Shown: positions 57,203 to 64,000 of the stretch, piece after piece
How the letters are laid out: each line of letters opens with the position of its first letter
Position numbering within the stretch: the stretch's first letter is position 1
Assembly (NCBI GenBank): GCA_965198725.1
Contig: CBDAPX010000001.1
Span: 1,488,001 to 1,552,000 of the forward strand
Reading direction: 5' to 3'
Source of the DNA: CBDAPX01 sp965198725
Lineage (GTDB): Bacteria > Pseudomonadota > Alphaproteobacteria > Rhodobacterales > Rhodobacteraceae
DNA length: 64,000 nucleotides
Program-made: the position numbers and the translations under genes
Notes under the pieces: generated by a model
The model's input: only the letters and a program-made list of their open reading frames with translations
What the model was told of the DNA's origin: nothing
Database searches by the model: none

Positions 57203-58213
57203 TTGGCCATAGGTGCCCTGACCCCCACAGAAGAGCAGTCAGCATCGCCAGAGATGCTCATAGAGTTTCCTGACAATCGGTTATTGATCGACCTTTGCGG
57301 TGAATACGATCGCAACCTGACTGATATTGAAGGCAAATTATCGGTTCAGATCGTGCGTCGCGGCAACCAGTTGGCCGTCATCGGTGAAGAGGACGAACAA
57401 AAAAAAGCTGTCGAGGTTTTGCAAGCGCTATACGAGCGTCTGGAATCAGGCAAACCAGTGGAAGCGGGCGATATAGACCGCGAATTCCGCATGGGCAGTT
57501 CCGAGGCCGAAACCGGCGTGCGAGATGGCGATCAGCTGGAAATGTTCAAGGCCGGACCGGTCGAGATCAAAACCCGAAAAAAATTGGTCGAACCCCGGAC
57601 GGACGCGCAGAAAGCCTATGTTCGGTCGCTTTTCGAAAATGAGCTGGCATTTGGCATCGGCCCTGCTGGGACCGGCAAAACCTATTTGGCTGTTGCCGTT
57701 GGCGTTTCGATGTTCATCAACGGCCATGTCGACAAGATCATTCTCAGCCGCCCCGCCGTGGAAGCCGGTGAGCGTCTTGGCTTTTTGCCGGGTGCGATGG
57801 AAGACAAGGTCGATCCTTACATGCAGCCGCTGTATGACGCGCTGAATGACTTTCTGCCGGGCAAGCAGCTGGCAAAACTGCGTGAAGAAAAGACGATCGA
57901 AATCGCGCCCTTGGCGTTTATGCGCGGTCGGACACTGTCGAACACATTTGTCGTTCTGGACGAGGCGCAGAACGCCACGACCATGCAGATGAAGATGTTC
58001 TTGACCCGGCTCGGTGAGGGCAGCCGGATGGTCATCACCGGCGACCGCAGCCAAGTGGATTTGCCGCGCGGTGTAACCTCCGGTCTGAAGGATGCGGAAC
58101 GATTACTGAAGACAATTCCGAAGATCGGGTTCAATTATTTCACCTCAAGCGATGTTGTCCGCCACCCATTGGTTGCGGCCATCATCGAAGCCTATGAGGC
58201 GGACGAAGCCTAG
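57203..58213 (+). CDS. PhoH-like ATPase
   Basis: Cytoplasmic P-loop protein of about 336 residues in the PhoH/YbeZ family, which associates with YbeY in ribosome/RNA maturation. An N-terminal KH-like part is followed by the PhoH domain with Walker A GPAGTGKT, LSRPAVEAGERLGFLPG, and Walker B VVLDEAQNAT. TTG at 57203 is chosen since AAGGAG sits seven bases ahead. It is followed after 12 bases by ybeY, the conserved bacterial order. Confidence 0.93.
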   Translation: MAIGALTPTEEQSASPEMLIEFPDNRLLIDLCGEYDRNLTDIEGKLSVQIVRRGNQLAVIGEEDEQKKAVEVLQALYERLESGKPVEAGDIDREFRMGSSEAETGVRDGDQLEMFKAGPVEIKTRKKLVEPRTDAQKAYVRSLFENELAFGIGPAGTGKTYLAVAVGVSMFINGHVDKIILSRPAVEAGERLGFLPGAMEDKVDPYMQPLYDALNDFLPGKQLAKLREEKTIEIAPLAFMRGRTLSNTFVVLDEAQNATTMQMKMFLTRLGEGSRMVITGDRSQVDLPRGVTSGLKDAERLLKTIPKIGFNYFTSSDVVRHPLVAAIIEAYEADEA

Positions 58214-58225
58214 GCCGGGGACATC

Positions 58226-58729
58226 ATGGGCATCGATATCCGGATTGCGGACGACCGTTGGTCGGACCTTTCGCTGCAAAACCTCGTCGAACGCGCCTAT
58301 GCGGCCACGCTGTTACGTGCGGGGCTGGATGAAGAGATCTGTGCCTTAAGCGTTCTGGCCTGTGATGACACCGAGATTGCCGAGCTGAACGCGGAATTTC
58401 GCGGAAAACCCAAGCCAACCAATGTGTTAAGCTGGCCTGCGGAAGATCTGGCAGCCGATGATGATGGGGGCGTGCCACACCCGCTTGAGCCGGATTTCAC
58501 CGGTGAGATTGAGCTTGGCGATGTGGCGATTTCCTATGAAACCTGCTTGCGCGAGGCCCAAGAGGCGCAAAAACCGCCTGCGGCGCATGTGTCTCATCTG
58601 ATCGTGCACGGGATTTTACATTTGTTGGGCTATGATCACGAACGTGACCTTGACGCCACGCTTATGGAAACATTGGAGATCGAAATACTTGGCACAATGG
58701 GTATCGATAACCCATATAGTGAACGGTAG
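58226..58729 (+). CDS. ybeY: Endoribonuclease YbeY (16S rRNA maturation)
   Basis: Zinc-dependent RNase of 167 residues needed for 16S rRNA 3'-end maturation and ribosome quality control. The metal-binding motif HGILHLLGYDH is present in HLIVHGILHLLGYDHERD, along with the family segment NAEFRGKPKPTNVLSWP. Located between phoH and the CBS-domain gene. Confidence 0.96.
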   Translation: MGIDIRIADDRWSDLSLQNLVERAYAATLLRAGLDEEICALSVLACDDTEIAELNAEFRGKPKPTNVLSWPAEDLAADDDGGVPHPLEPDFTGEIELGDVAISYETCLREAQEAQKPPAAHVSHLIVHGILHLLGYDHERDLDATLMETLEIEILGTMGIDNPYSER

Positions 58730-58761
58730 GGACATTTTGGTCCCGCTTTCGGACAGGACAA

Positions 58762-59640
58762 ATGGGCGATATTGAAGGATCTTCTAACGCGGCGCATCGC
58801 GCGCATGCTGTAGAAGGCAAAGCCAAAGAAAGCTTCTTTGGTCGTATTTTGGGAACACGGGATCAGGGCGACGTCCCTGAAACCAACGGTGCCGAGAACG
58901 GCTCAGTGTTAAAAGCACTGCCGACGCATGGCATGATCAACCTGCGTCGCATGCGCGTTGAAGACGTCGCAATTCCAAAGGCTGATATCATCGCGGTGCC
59001 GAACACGATCAGCCGCGCCGAACTGGTGGATGTATTCCGGGAAAGCGGATTGACGCGTATTCCGGTTTACGAAAACACCTTGGACACACCGACGGGTTTC
59101 GCGCATCTCAAGGATTTCGCATTGACCCACGGGTTCAATGGAACCACTCAGACCTTTGATCTGAACGCCCTGCTGCGCCCGCTTCTCTTTGTGCCGCCGT
59201 CAATGCCAATCGGTGTCTTGCTGACCAAAATGCAGGCCGAACGGCGCCACATGGCCTTGGTCATCGATGAATATGGTGGTGTTGATGGTCTGGTGACCAT
59301 TGAGGATCTCATCGAGCAAGTTATCGGTGAGATCGAAGATGAACACGACACCGGCGAAGACCAGCTTTGGGTACAGGAAAAACCCGGATGCTGGATGGTT
59401 CAGGCCAAAGCACCCTTAGATGAATTCGAAGCAGCCATTGGACGGTCGTTGACCAACCACGATGACGTGGATGGCGAGGAATTCGATACGTTGGGCGGAT
59501 TGATTTTCATGTTGTCGGGCCGTGTCCCAGCACGTGGTGAAGTTGTGGTCCACCCCGAAGGCCCCGAATTTGAAGTTGTTGATGCCGATCCTCGGCGCAT
59601 CAAACGCCTACGCGTACGGTTTCCGGATATCGTTGTATGA
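58762..59640 (+). CDS. Hemolysin-family CBS-domain protein (CorC type)
   Basis: Protein of 292 residues without transmembrane segments, having two CBS domains (MRVEDVAIPKADIIAV and LFVPPSMPIGVLLTKMQ, the latter with VIDEYGGVDGLVTIEDLIEQVIGEI) and a C-terminal CorC_HlyC transporter-associated domain. Such proteins are tied to Mg/Co efflux; the gene position between ybeY and lnt is conserved in proteobacteria. Overlaps lnt by four bases. Confidence 0.92.
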   Translation: MGDIEGSSNAAHRAHAVEGKAKESFFGRILGTRDQGDVPETNGAENGSVLKALPTHGMINLRRMRVEDVAIPKADIIAVPNTISRAELVDVFRESGLTRIPVYENTLDTPTGFAHLKDFALTHGFNGTTQTFDLNALLRPLLFVPPSMPIGVLLTKMQAERRHMALVIDEYGGVDGLVTIEDLIEQVIGEIEDEHDTGEDQLWVQEKPGCWMVQAKAPLDEFEAAIGRSLTNHDDVDGEEFDTLGGLIFMLSGRVPARGEVVVHPEGPEFEVVDADPRRIKRLRVRFPDIVV

Positions 59641-61163
59641 CTCAGGGCGCCGCGCCTGCCTCGGATGTGGCCGGGCGCGCCTTGTGGCAGGTCTTGGTTA
59701 TGGCTGCCGGTGCGGGGGCTATCGCGGCGTTTGGGCTGCAACCTTACGGGCTCTGGCCTCTGACCTTTTTGGGGCTTTTGACGTTGCCGGTGTTCCTCTC
59801 TGGGGCAGACACGTGGCGACGGGCCGGGATCATCGGATGGGCTTGGGCGACCGGGTATTTTGCCCATGGGATGAGCTGGATTGTCGAACCGTTTTTGGTC
59901 GATGTGGCCCGGCATGGCTGGATGGCGCCCTTCGCGTTGATCTTTATGGCGGGCGGGCTGGCGTTGTTCTGGGGCGCAGCATCCGCCGCGGCGTTTCGGT
60001 TGGGCAATACGACGGTGCAACGCACCTTGGTCTTATGCGCAGCACTTGGCGTCGCCGAACTGGTTCGGGCCTATGTGTTCACAGGGTTTCCATGGGCCGC
60101 GATCCCGCAGGTTCTGATCGACACGCCAGCCGCGCAGCTGTTGGCGTGGATCGGTCCGCATGGTTTGGGGCTGTGGGTCTTGGCGGCATCCATTCTACCC
60201 GCCACCGTTTACCTGAGCGGCAAATGGATGCTGACGGCCTGGGCGTTGGCCCCGGCCGGCTTGCTGTTTTTGGCCGCCCTTCTTGCATCCCCGCCACAAG
60301 CAACCGAGACGGGCACAACCGTTCGCTTGGTACAACCCAATGCGCCCCAGCATGAAAAATGGCACCCCGATCACGTTGATAGGTTTTTTGAACGCCAGGT
60401 TGCTTATACGGGGGCCGATGCCCCGCCGGATCTGGTGGTCTGGCCGGAAACGGCCATTCCGTGGATGCTGCACAATGCAGACCCCGCTTTTGAAATCATC
60501 GCCGATGCCGCGCGCGGCGCACCGGTCGCGCTGGGCGTTCAGCGCCGGGACGGTGTGCGGTTCTACAATAGTTTGGTCGTTGTGGACGAAGCCGCTGACA
60601 TTATGGCGCAATACGACAAACACCATCTGGTCCCGTTCGGGGAATACATGCCGCTTGGCTGGATTGCCGCACGTTTCGGGATACACGGTTTGGCCGCCGA
60701 AGACGGTGGCGGATTTTCGGCGGGGCCCGGTCCGCTTTCCATAGAAATCGACGGGATCGGCACGGCCATACCGCTGATCTGTTACGAGGCGGTTTTCCCG
60801 CAGGACGTCCGGGCTGCGGGCCGGGGGCGGTTGCTGTTGCAGGTCACCAATGACGCGTGGTTTGGAACACGATCCGGCCCCTTCCAACATCTGGCTCAAG
60901 CCCGGATGCGCGCCATCGAACAGGGCATGCCTTTGGTTCGATCCGCCAATACCGGCGTGTCAGCGATGATCGATCCATATGGCCGGATTGTTGCGCATAT
61001 CCCGTTGGGTGAAGCAGGGTTCGTCGATGCCGACCTGCCAGAGCCCGCAGCACCGACCCTTTACGCACGGACCGGTGATTGGCTGGCGATCCTGCTCCTT
61101 TTGGTTTTGGGATGTGTGCTTTTCGCAAACCAGTTTGTTGCGCGTCGCACGAAAACACATTGA
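59637..61163 (+). CDS. lnt: Apolipoprotein N-acyltransferase
   Basis: Inner-membrane enzyme of 508 residues performing the last acylation of lipoproteins. Six or so N-terminal helices are followed by a periplasmic nitrilase-like domain and a final C-terminal helix (WLAILLLLVLGCVLF). The Glu-Lys-Cys triad is in VVWPETAIPW, YDKHHLVPFGEYMP and LICYEAVFPQ. ATG start inside the stop of the CBS gene (ATGA). Confidence 0.95.
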   Translation: MTQGAAPASDVAGRALWQVLVMAAGAGAIAAFGLQPYGLWPLTFLGLLTLPVFLSGADTWRRAGIIGWAWATGYFAHGMSWIVEPFLVDVARHGWMAPFALIFMAGGLALFWGAASAAAFRLGNTTVQRTLVLCAALGVAELVRAYVFTGFPWAAIPQVLIDTPAAQLLAWIGPHGLGLWVLAASILPATVYLSGKWMLTAWALAPAGLLFLAALLASPPQATETGTTVRLVQPNAPQHEKWHPDHVDRFFERQVAYTGADAPPDLVVWPETAIPWMLHNADPAFEIIADAARGAPVALGVQRRDGVRFYNSLVVVDEAADIMAQYDKHHLVPFGEYMPLGWIAARFGIHGLAAEDGGGFSAGPGPLSIEIDGIGTAIPLICYEAVFPQDVRAAGRGRLLLQVTNDAWFGTRSGPFQHLAQARMRAIEQGMPLVRSANTGVSAMIDPYGRIVAHIPLGEAGFVDADLPEPAAPTLYARTGDWLAILLLLVLGCVLFANQFVARRTKTH

Positions 61164-61198
61164 CCCTGACCGGATGAACGCGTACCCGGTGCGCCTGT

Positions 61199-61244
61199 CC
61201 GCCACAACGGCTTCCTGACGTGGCGGGGTATTACTCAATGGAGC
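61199..61244 (+). promoter_or_regulatory. SAM/SAH-type riboswitch in the metK leader
   Basis: The leader contains a stem CCGCCAC/GTGGCGG (61199-61205 with 61220-61226) whose loop reads AACGGCTTCCTGAC, followed by AATGGAGC (61237-61244) just before the metK ATG. This matches the compact SAM/SAH riboswitch of Rhodobacterales metK genes, including the conserved CGGCUUCCUG loop and the 3' strand that pairs as a pseudoknot over the ribosome-binding site. Ligand binding would sequester GGAG and lower MetK synthesis (established for the class, inferred here). Confidence 0.85.
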
Positions 61245-61250
61245 GTTTTC

Positions 61251-62432
61251 ATGTCCCGCAAGAACTATACATTCACCTCAGAGTCGGTGTCCGAGGGGCA
61301 TCCTGACAAGGTTTGTGACCGCATCTCTGACGCCGTACTGGACGCCTTTTTGGCAGAAGAGCCTGAGGCGCGCGTGGCCTGCGAAACCTTTGCGACCACC
61401 GGAATGGTCGTGATCGGCGGCGAAGTTGGTTTGTCGGATGCAGAAAAGCTCAAACGCTACATGGGCTCGATCACCGAGATCGCCCGCGACTGTATCAAGG
61501 ACATCGGATACGAACAGGATCAGTTTCACTGGAACACCTGCCGTGTGATGAACTTCTTGCACGAACAATCTGCTCATATCGCACAAGGCGTTGACGCCGG
61601 CGCGGATAAGGATGAAGGCGCGGGTGATCAGGGGATTATGTTCGGCTATGCCTGCACTGAAACCCCTGACCTGATGCCGGCACCCATTCAGTATTCGCAC
61701 GCCATCCTGCGGCGTCTTGCCGAAGCCCGCAAATCAGGGGCCGAGCCGACCCTTCGGCCTGACGCCAAAAGCCAGCTGTCGGTGCGCTATGAAGATGGCA
61801 AACCGGTCGAAGTCACCTCGATCGTTTTGTCCACGCAGCACGCGAATGAGTCTCAAACTTCAGACGACATCCGCGCGATTGTCGAACCATACATTCGCGA
61901 GGTTCTGCCCGCGGAATGGCTGACCGAGAACACCGAATGGTGGGTTAACCCCACAGGAACATTCGTGATCGGTGGGCCGGATGGGGATGCGGGCCTGACG
62001 GGCCGCAAAATCATCGTGGACACCTATGGCGGTGCCGCACCACATGGCGGCGGGGCGTTCTCGGGCAAAGATCCGACCAAGGTGGATCGTTCGGCGGCGT
62101 ATGCCGCGCGCTATCTGGCCAAAAACGTAGTTGCGGCCGGTCTGGCAGAACGCTGCACGCTGCAGCTGTCCTATGCTATCGGGGTGTCCAAACCTCTGTC
62201 CATCTATGTCGATACGTTCGGCACCAGCGAGGTCCCACCCGATGTGATCGAGGCCGCGATTGCCAAATCGATGGATCTGACCCCGCGCGGGATCCGGACG
62301 CATCTGGAGTTGAACAAACCCATCTATCAGCGAACAGCGGCCTACGGCCATTTTGGCCGGAAGCCGGATGAGGATGGCGGGTTCAGCTGGGAACGTACCG
62401 ACCTTGTCGACACGTTGAAGAAAGCGATCTGA
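61251..62432 (+). CDS. metK: S-adenosylmethionine synthase
   Basis: Enzyme of 393 residues forming SAM from methionine and ATP. The ATP-binding signature GAGDQGIMFGYAC and the P-loop-like GGGAFSGKDPTKVDRSAAY are intact, and the N-terminus FTSESVSEGHPDKVCDRISD is typical. Controlled by the riboswitch motif directly upstream. The end of the gene and its 3' flank show a 12-base direct repeat (AAAGCGATCTGA at 62421 and 62437) and then a terminator. Confidence 0.97.
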   Translation: MSRKNYTFTSESVSEGHPDKVCDRISDAVLDAFLAEEPEARVACETFATTGMVVIGGEVGLSDAEKLKRYMGSITEIARDCIKDIGYEQDQFHWNTCRVMNFLHEQSAHIAQGVDAGADKDEGAGDQGIMFGYACTETPDLMPAPIQYSHAILRRLAEARKSGAEPTLRPDAKSQLSVRYEDGKPVEVTSIVLSTQHANESQTSDDIRAIVEPYIREVLPAEWLTENTEWWVNPTGTFVIGGPDGDAGLTGRKIIVDTYGGAAPHGGGAFSGKDPTKVDRSAAYAARYLAKNVVAAGLAERCTLQLSYAIGVSKPLSIYVDTFGTSEVPPDVIEAAIAKSMDLTPRGIRTHLELNKPIYQRTAAYGHFGRKPDEDGGFSWERTDLVDTLKKAI

Positions 62433-62469
62433 GAAAAAAGCGATCTGACAATCGCGGTATTTGAAAACG

Positions 62470-62494
62470 GGGCGGTCCATCGGGCCGCCCTTTT
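62470..62494 (+). terminator. Intrinsic terminator after metK
   Basis: Nine-base arms GGGCGGTCC/GGGCCGCCC with one wobble pair, a three-base loop, and TTTT directly after. Confidence 0.75.
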
Positions 62495-62549
62495 GCTTGT
62501 CACTGGGTCGCGCCTCATGGTTACTGTCACCAACCGATAGGAGCCCGGC

Positions 62550-63179
62550 ATGATTTTTTACGATTGCGCAACCGCGCCCAACACCAGACGCGCCCGCATG
62601 TTTCTGGCGGAAAAAGGTCTGACACCGGACGTGCGCGAGATCAGCATCGCAAAATCAGAACAGCTGTCAGATGCGTTTTTGCAGGTGAAACCAATGGGGA
62701 CATTGCCGGTTCTGGTCACGGATGAGGGTGTGACGCTGACCGAGAATGTTGGCATAGCGGCTTATTTGGAAGCCGCCTTTCCCGACCCCGCCTTGCTGGG
62801 CAACAGCCCTGTTGAAAAGGGGCAGGTGATGCGTTGGAACGCGATTGTCGAACAGCAGGGCGGTATGCCGATTGCCGAGGCATTTCGCAACTCGAACCCG
62901 CATATGGTCGGGCGTGCCATTCCGGGTCCGCGCAATCATGCGCAAATCCCGGCGCTGGCCGAACGTGGTTTTCAACGGGTCGCTGATTTCTTTGATCTTT
63001 TGGAAGCGCGGCTGGGGGAAAGCCCATTTGTTGCAACGGACGCGTTTACCTTTGCCGATATCACCTGTTTCGTGATGGTGGATTTTGCCCGTGTCATCAA
63101 AACCCGTATTCCCGAAGAAAACACGAAAACCCAAGCTTGGTTTGACGGGATAAAAGCACGGCCCAGCGCCAGCCTTTGA
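62550..63179 (+). CDS. Glutathione S-transferase-family protein
   Basis: Cytosolic protein of 209 residues with an N-terminal thioredoxin-fold domain (FYDCATAPNTRRARMFLAEKG, MGTLPVLVTDEGVTLTEN with cis-Pro and the Glu-Asn GSH contact) and a helical C-terminal domain (VATDAFTFADITCFVMVDF). The Cys/Ala-rich start may give a Ser/Cys-type active site. It follows the metK terminator and precedes trmB by 44 bases. Substrate unknown. Confidence 0.9.
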   Translation: MIFYDCATAPNTRRARMFLAEKGLTPDVREISIAKSEQLSDAFLQVKPMGTLPVLVTDEGVTLTENVGIAAYLEAAFPDPALLGNSPVEKGQVMRWNAIVEQQGGMPIAEAFRNSNPHMVGRAIPGPRNHAQIPALAERGFQRVADFFDLLEARLGESPFVATDAFTFADITCFVMVDFARVIKTRIPEENTKTQAWFDGIKARPSASL

Positions 63180-63223
63180 CCCCGCTGTTGCGGGCGACGC
63201 ACGCAGGATGTAAAGCGCCCCGC

Positions 63224-63949
63224 ATGTCGACATCAGAACGCCCGCATCGCAACTTTTATGGCCGGTTCAAGGGAAAAACCCTGAAGCAAAGCCAAAAGGC
63301 CTATTTGAACGAGGATCTCGCCGCTTTGTCTCCGGGGCTTGTGGGCTGGGATGAAAACCCGGACCGCGCCCCTTTGGATTTGCAAGCGCGCTTTGGCGGG
63401 CGTCCGGTTTGGTTGGAGGTTGGGTTCGGCGGCGGCGAACACTTGGTTCATCAGGCCCAACAAAACCCTGACATCGCGATCATTGGGGCCGAACCCTATA
63501 TCAACGGCGTGGCCATGCTGTTGGGCAAGATCCGACAGGCGGGTGTCACAAACCTGGCCGTACATCCCGGTGATGCGCGAGATCTGATGGATGTTTTGCC
63601 CGCCGGGTCGATCCAACGCGCCTTTCTGCTCTATCCGGACCCATGGCCGAAAAAGCGGCACCATCGACGCCGTTTTGTCACGCAAGAGCATTTGGAACCT
63701 TTGGCAAAAGTCTTGGCGCCGGGTGCGATATTCCGCGTGGCGACCGACATTCCTGATTACGTTCGGCAAACGCTGGAAGAAGTACCCAAAGCCGGGTTCC
63801 GGTGGCTGGCGAAACGGCCCAAGGATTGGCGCGAACCGTGGGATGATTGGATTTCCACACGTTACGAACAGAAAGCCCTGCGCGAAGGTCGCGTCCCCCA
63901 TTACCTGACATTCGTTCGGGAAAATGATAGCGATATCACCCCCGAATAG
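63224..63949 (+). CDS. trmB: tRNA (guanine(46)-N7)-methyltransferase
   Basis: SAM-dependent methyltransferase of 241 residues placing m7G at position 46 in the tRNA variable loop. SAM site WLEVGFGGGEHLVH and the hallmark PDPWPKKRHHRRRF are present. The ATG at 63224 (MSTSERPHRNFYGRF) fits the family; the frame extends 16 codons upstream but overlaps the GST stop. The last 51 bases of the window after it show nothing definite. Confidence 0.94.
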   Translation: MSTSERPHRNFYGRFKGKTLKQSQKAYLNEDLAALSPGLVGWDENPDRAPLDLQARFGGRPVWLEVGFGGGEHLVHQAQQNPDIAIIGAEPYINGVAMLLGKIRQAGVTNLAVHPGDARDLMDVLPAGSIQRAFLLYPDPWPKKRHHRRRFVTQEHLEPLAKVLAPGAIFRVATDIPDYVRQTLEEVPKAGFRWLAKRPKDWREPWDDWISTRYEQKALREGRVPHYLTFVRENDSDITPE

Positions 63950-64000
63950 CATTCTGTCTGGCATCTGCCTTGGTGATTGAGTAATCCGATCCCGAAACGA

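Noticed and set aside
62421..62448. 12-base direct repeat at the 3' end of metK as a mobile-element footprint
   Set aside because: Single short repeat without ends or flanking genes; probably replication slippage.
1..64000. tRNA, rRNA, CRISPR array or prophage
   Set aside because: No tRNA-like folds, rRNA sequence, regularly spaced repeats, or phage structural/integrase genes were found in the intergenic regions I read.

Overview
The window reads as chromosome of a marine Rhodobacteraceae (Roseobacter-group) alphaproteobacterium. Supporting points are the fabA-fabB-fabI operon divergent from irr, the phoH-ybeY-corC-lnt-metK-trmB series with a SAM/SAH-type riboswitch motif before metK, a HemP gene with an alphaproteobacterial-type iron box, a form I aerobic CO dehydrogenase operon, and GC-rich coding sequence with TTG and GTG starts in several genes.

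Layout. 1-5.1 kb (minus): an Opp/Dpp-type ABC uptake operon (double ATPase, binding protein, two permeases, the last cut by the window edge). 5.3-7.0 kb: a small methyltransferase and a GntR regulator. 7.2-15.8 kb (plus): a membrane sensor of the MHYT-LytTR type, then coxMSLDEFG, encoding the Mo/Cu CO dehydrogenase and its maturation proteins. CoxL carries the form I motif AYRCSFR. 15.8-20 kb (minus): a secreted DUF3604 protein with an outer-membrane-like partner, then 6-phosphogluconate dehydrogenase. 20.1-23.3 kb (plus): a beta-keto acid cleavage enzyme, a PpiC/HupE pair and hemP. 23.4-29.4 kb (plus): a tightly overlapping N-methyl compound catabolic operon (dimethylglycine-dehydrogenase-like four-domain oxidoreductase, non-pyrrolysine MttB homologue, TetR regulator, second FAD oxidoreductase).

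29.6-38.8 kb holds the most disturbed stretch: a LysM/FecR/Ig-like envelope protein, a giant secreted protein with about eleven PKD repeats, an IS3-family element, and the 3' part of a degenerate ABC protein fused to a cyclic-nucleotide-binding domain. The IS has clear 26-bp terminal repeats but no target duplication. The genes on both sides are cut, so this looks like an IS-mediated deletion scar.

38.8-48.5 kb: an FAH-family hydrolase, then a long minus-strand series that includes pcaD-pcaB, a frameshifted MFS transporter, an alcohol dehydrogenase, an enolase-superfamily dehydratase, an ArsR regulator, and a haloacid dehalogenase / hydrolase / threonine dehydratase-like set. 48.6-64 kb is largely core: fatty acid synthesis, irr, miaB, then an accessory block (OmpA-like protein and lipoprotein sharing a short Cys-containing domain, and a frameshifted sulfatase) placed before phoH-ybeY-corC-lnt, metK, a GST and trmB.

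The main physiological themes are CO oxidation as supplementary energy, demethylation of methylated amines, aromatic and sugar-acid breakdown, and iron-responsive control. Two genes (MFS, sulfatase) each show a one-base excess in a homopolymer, which could be real decay or base-calling error.
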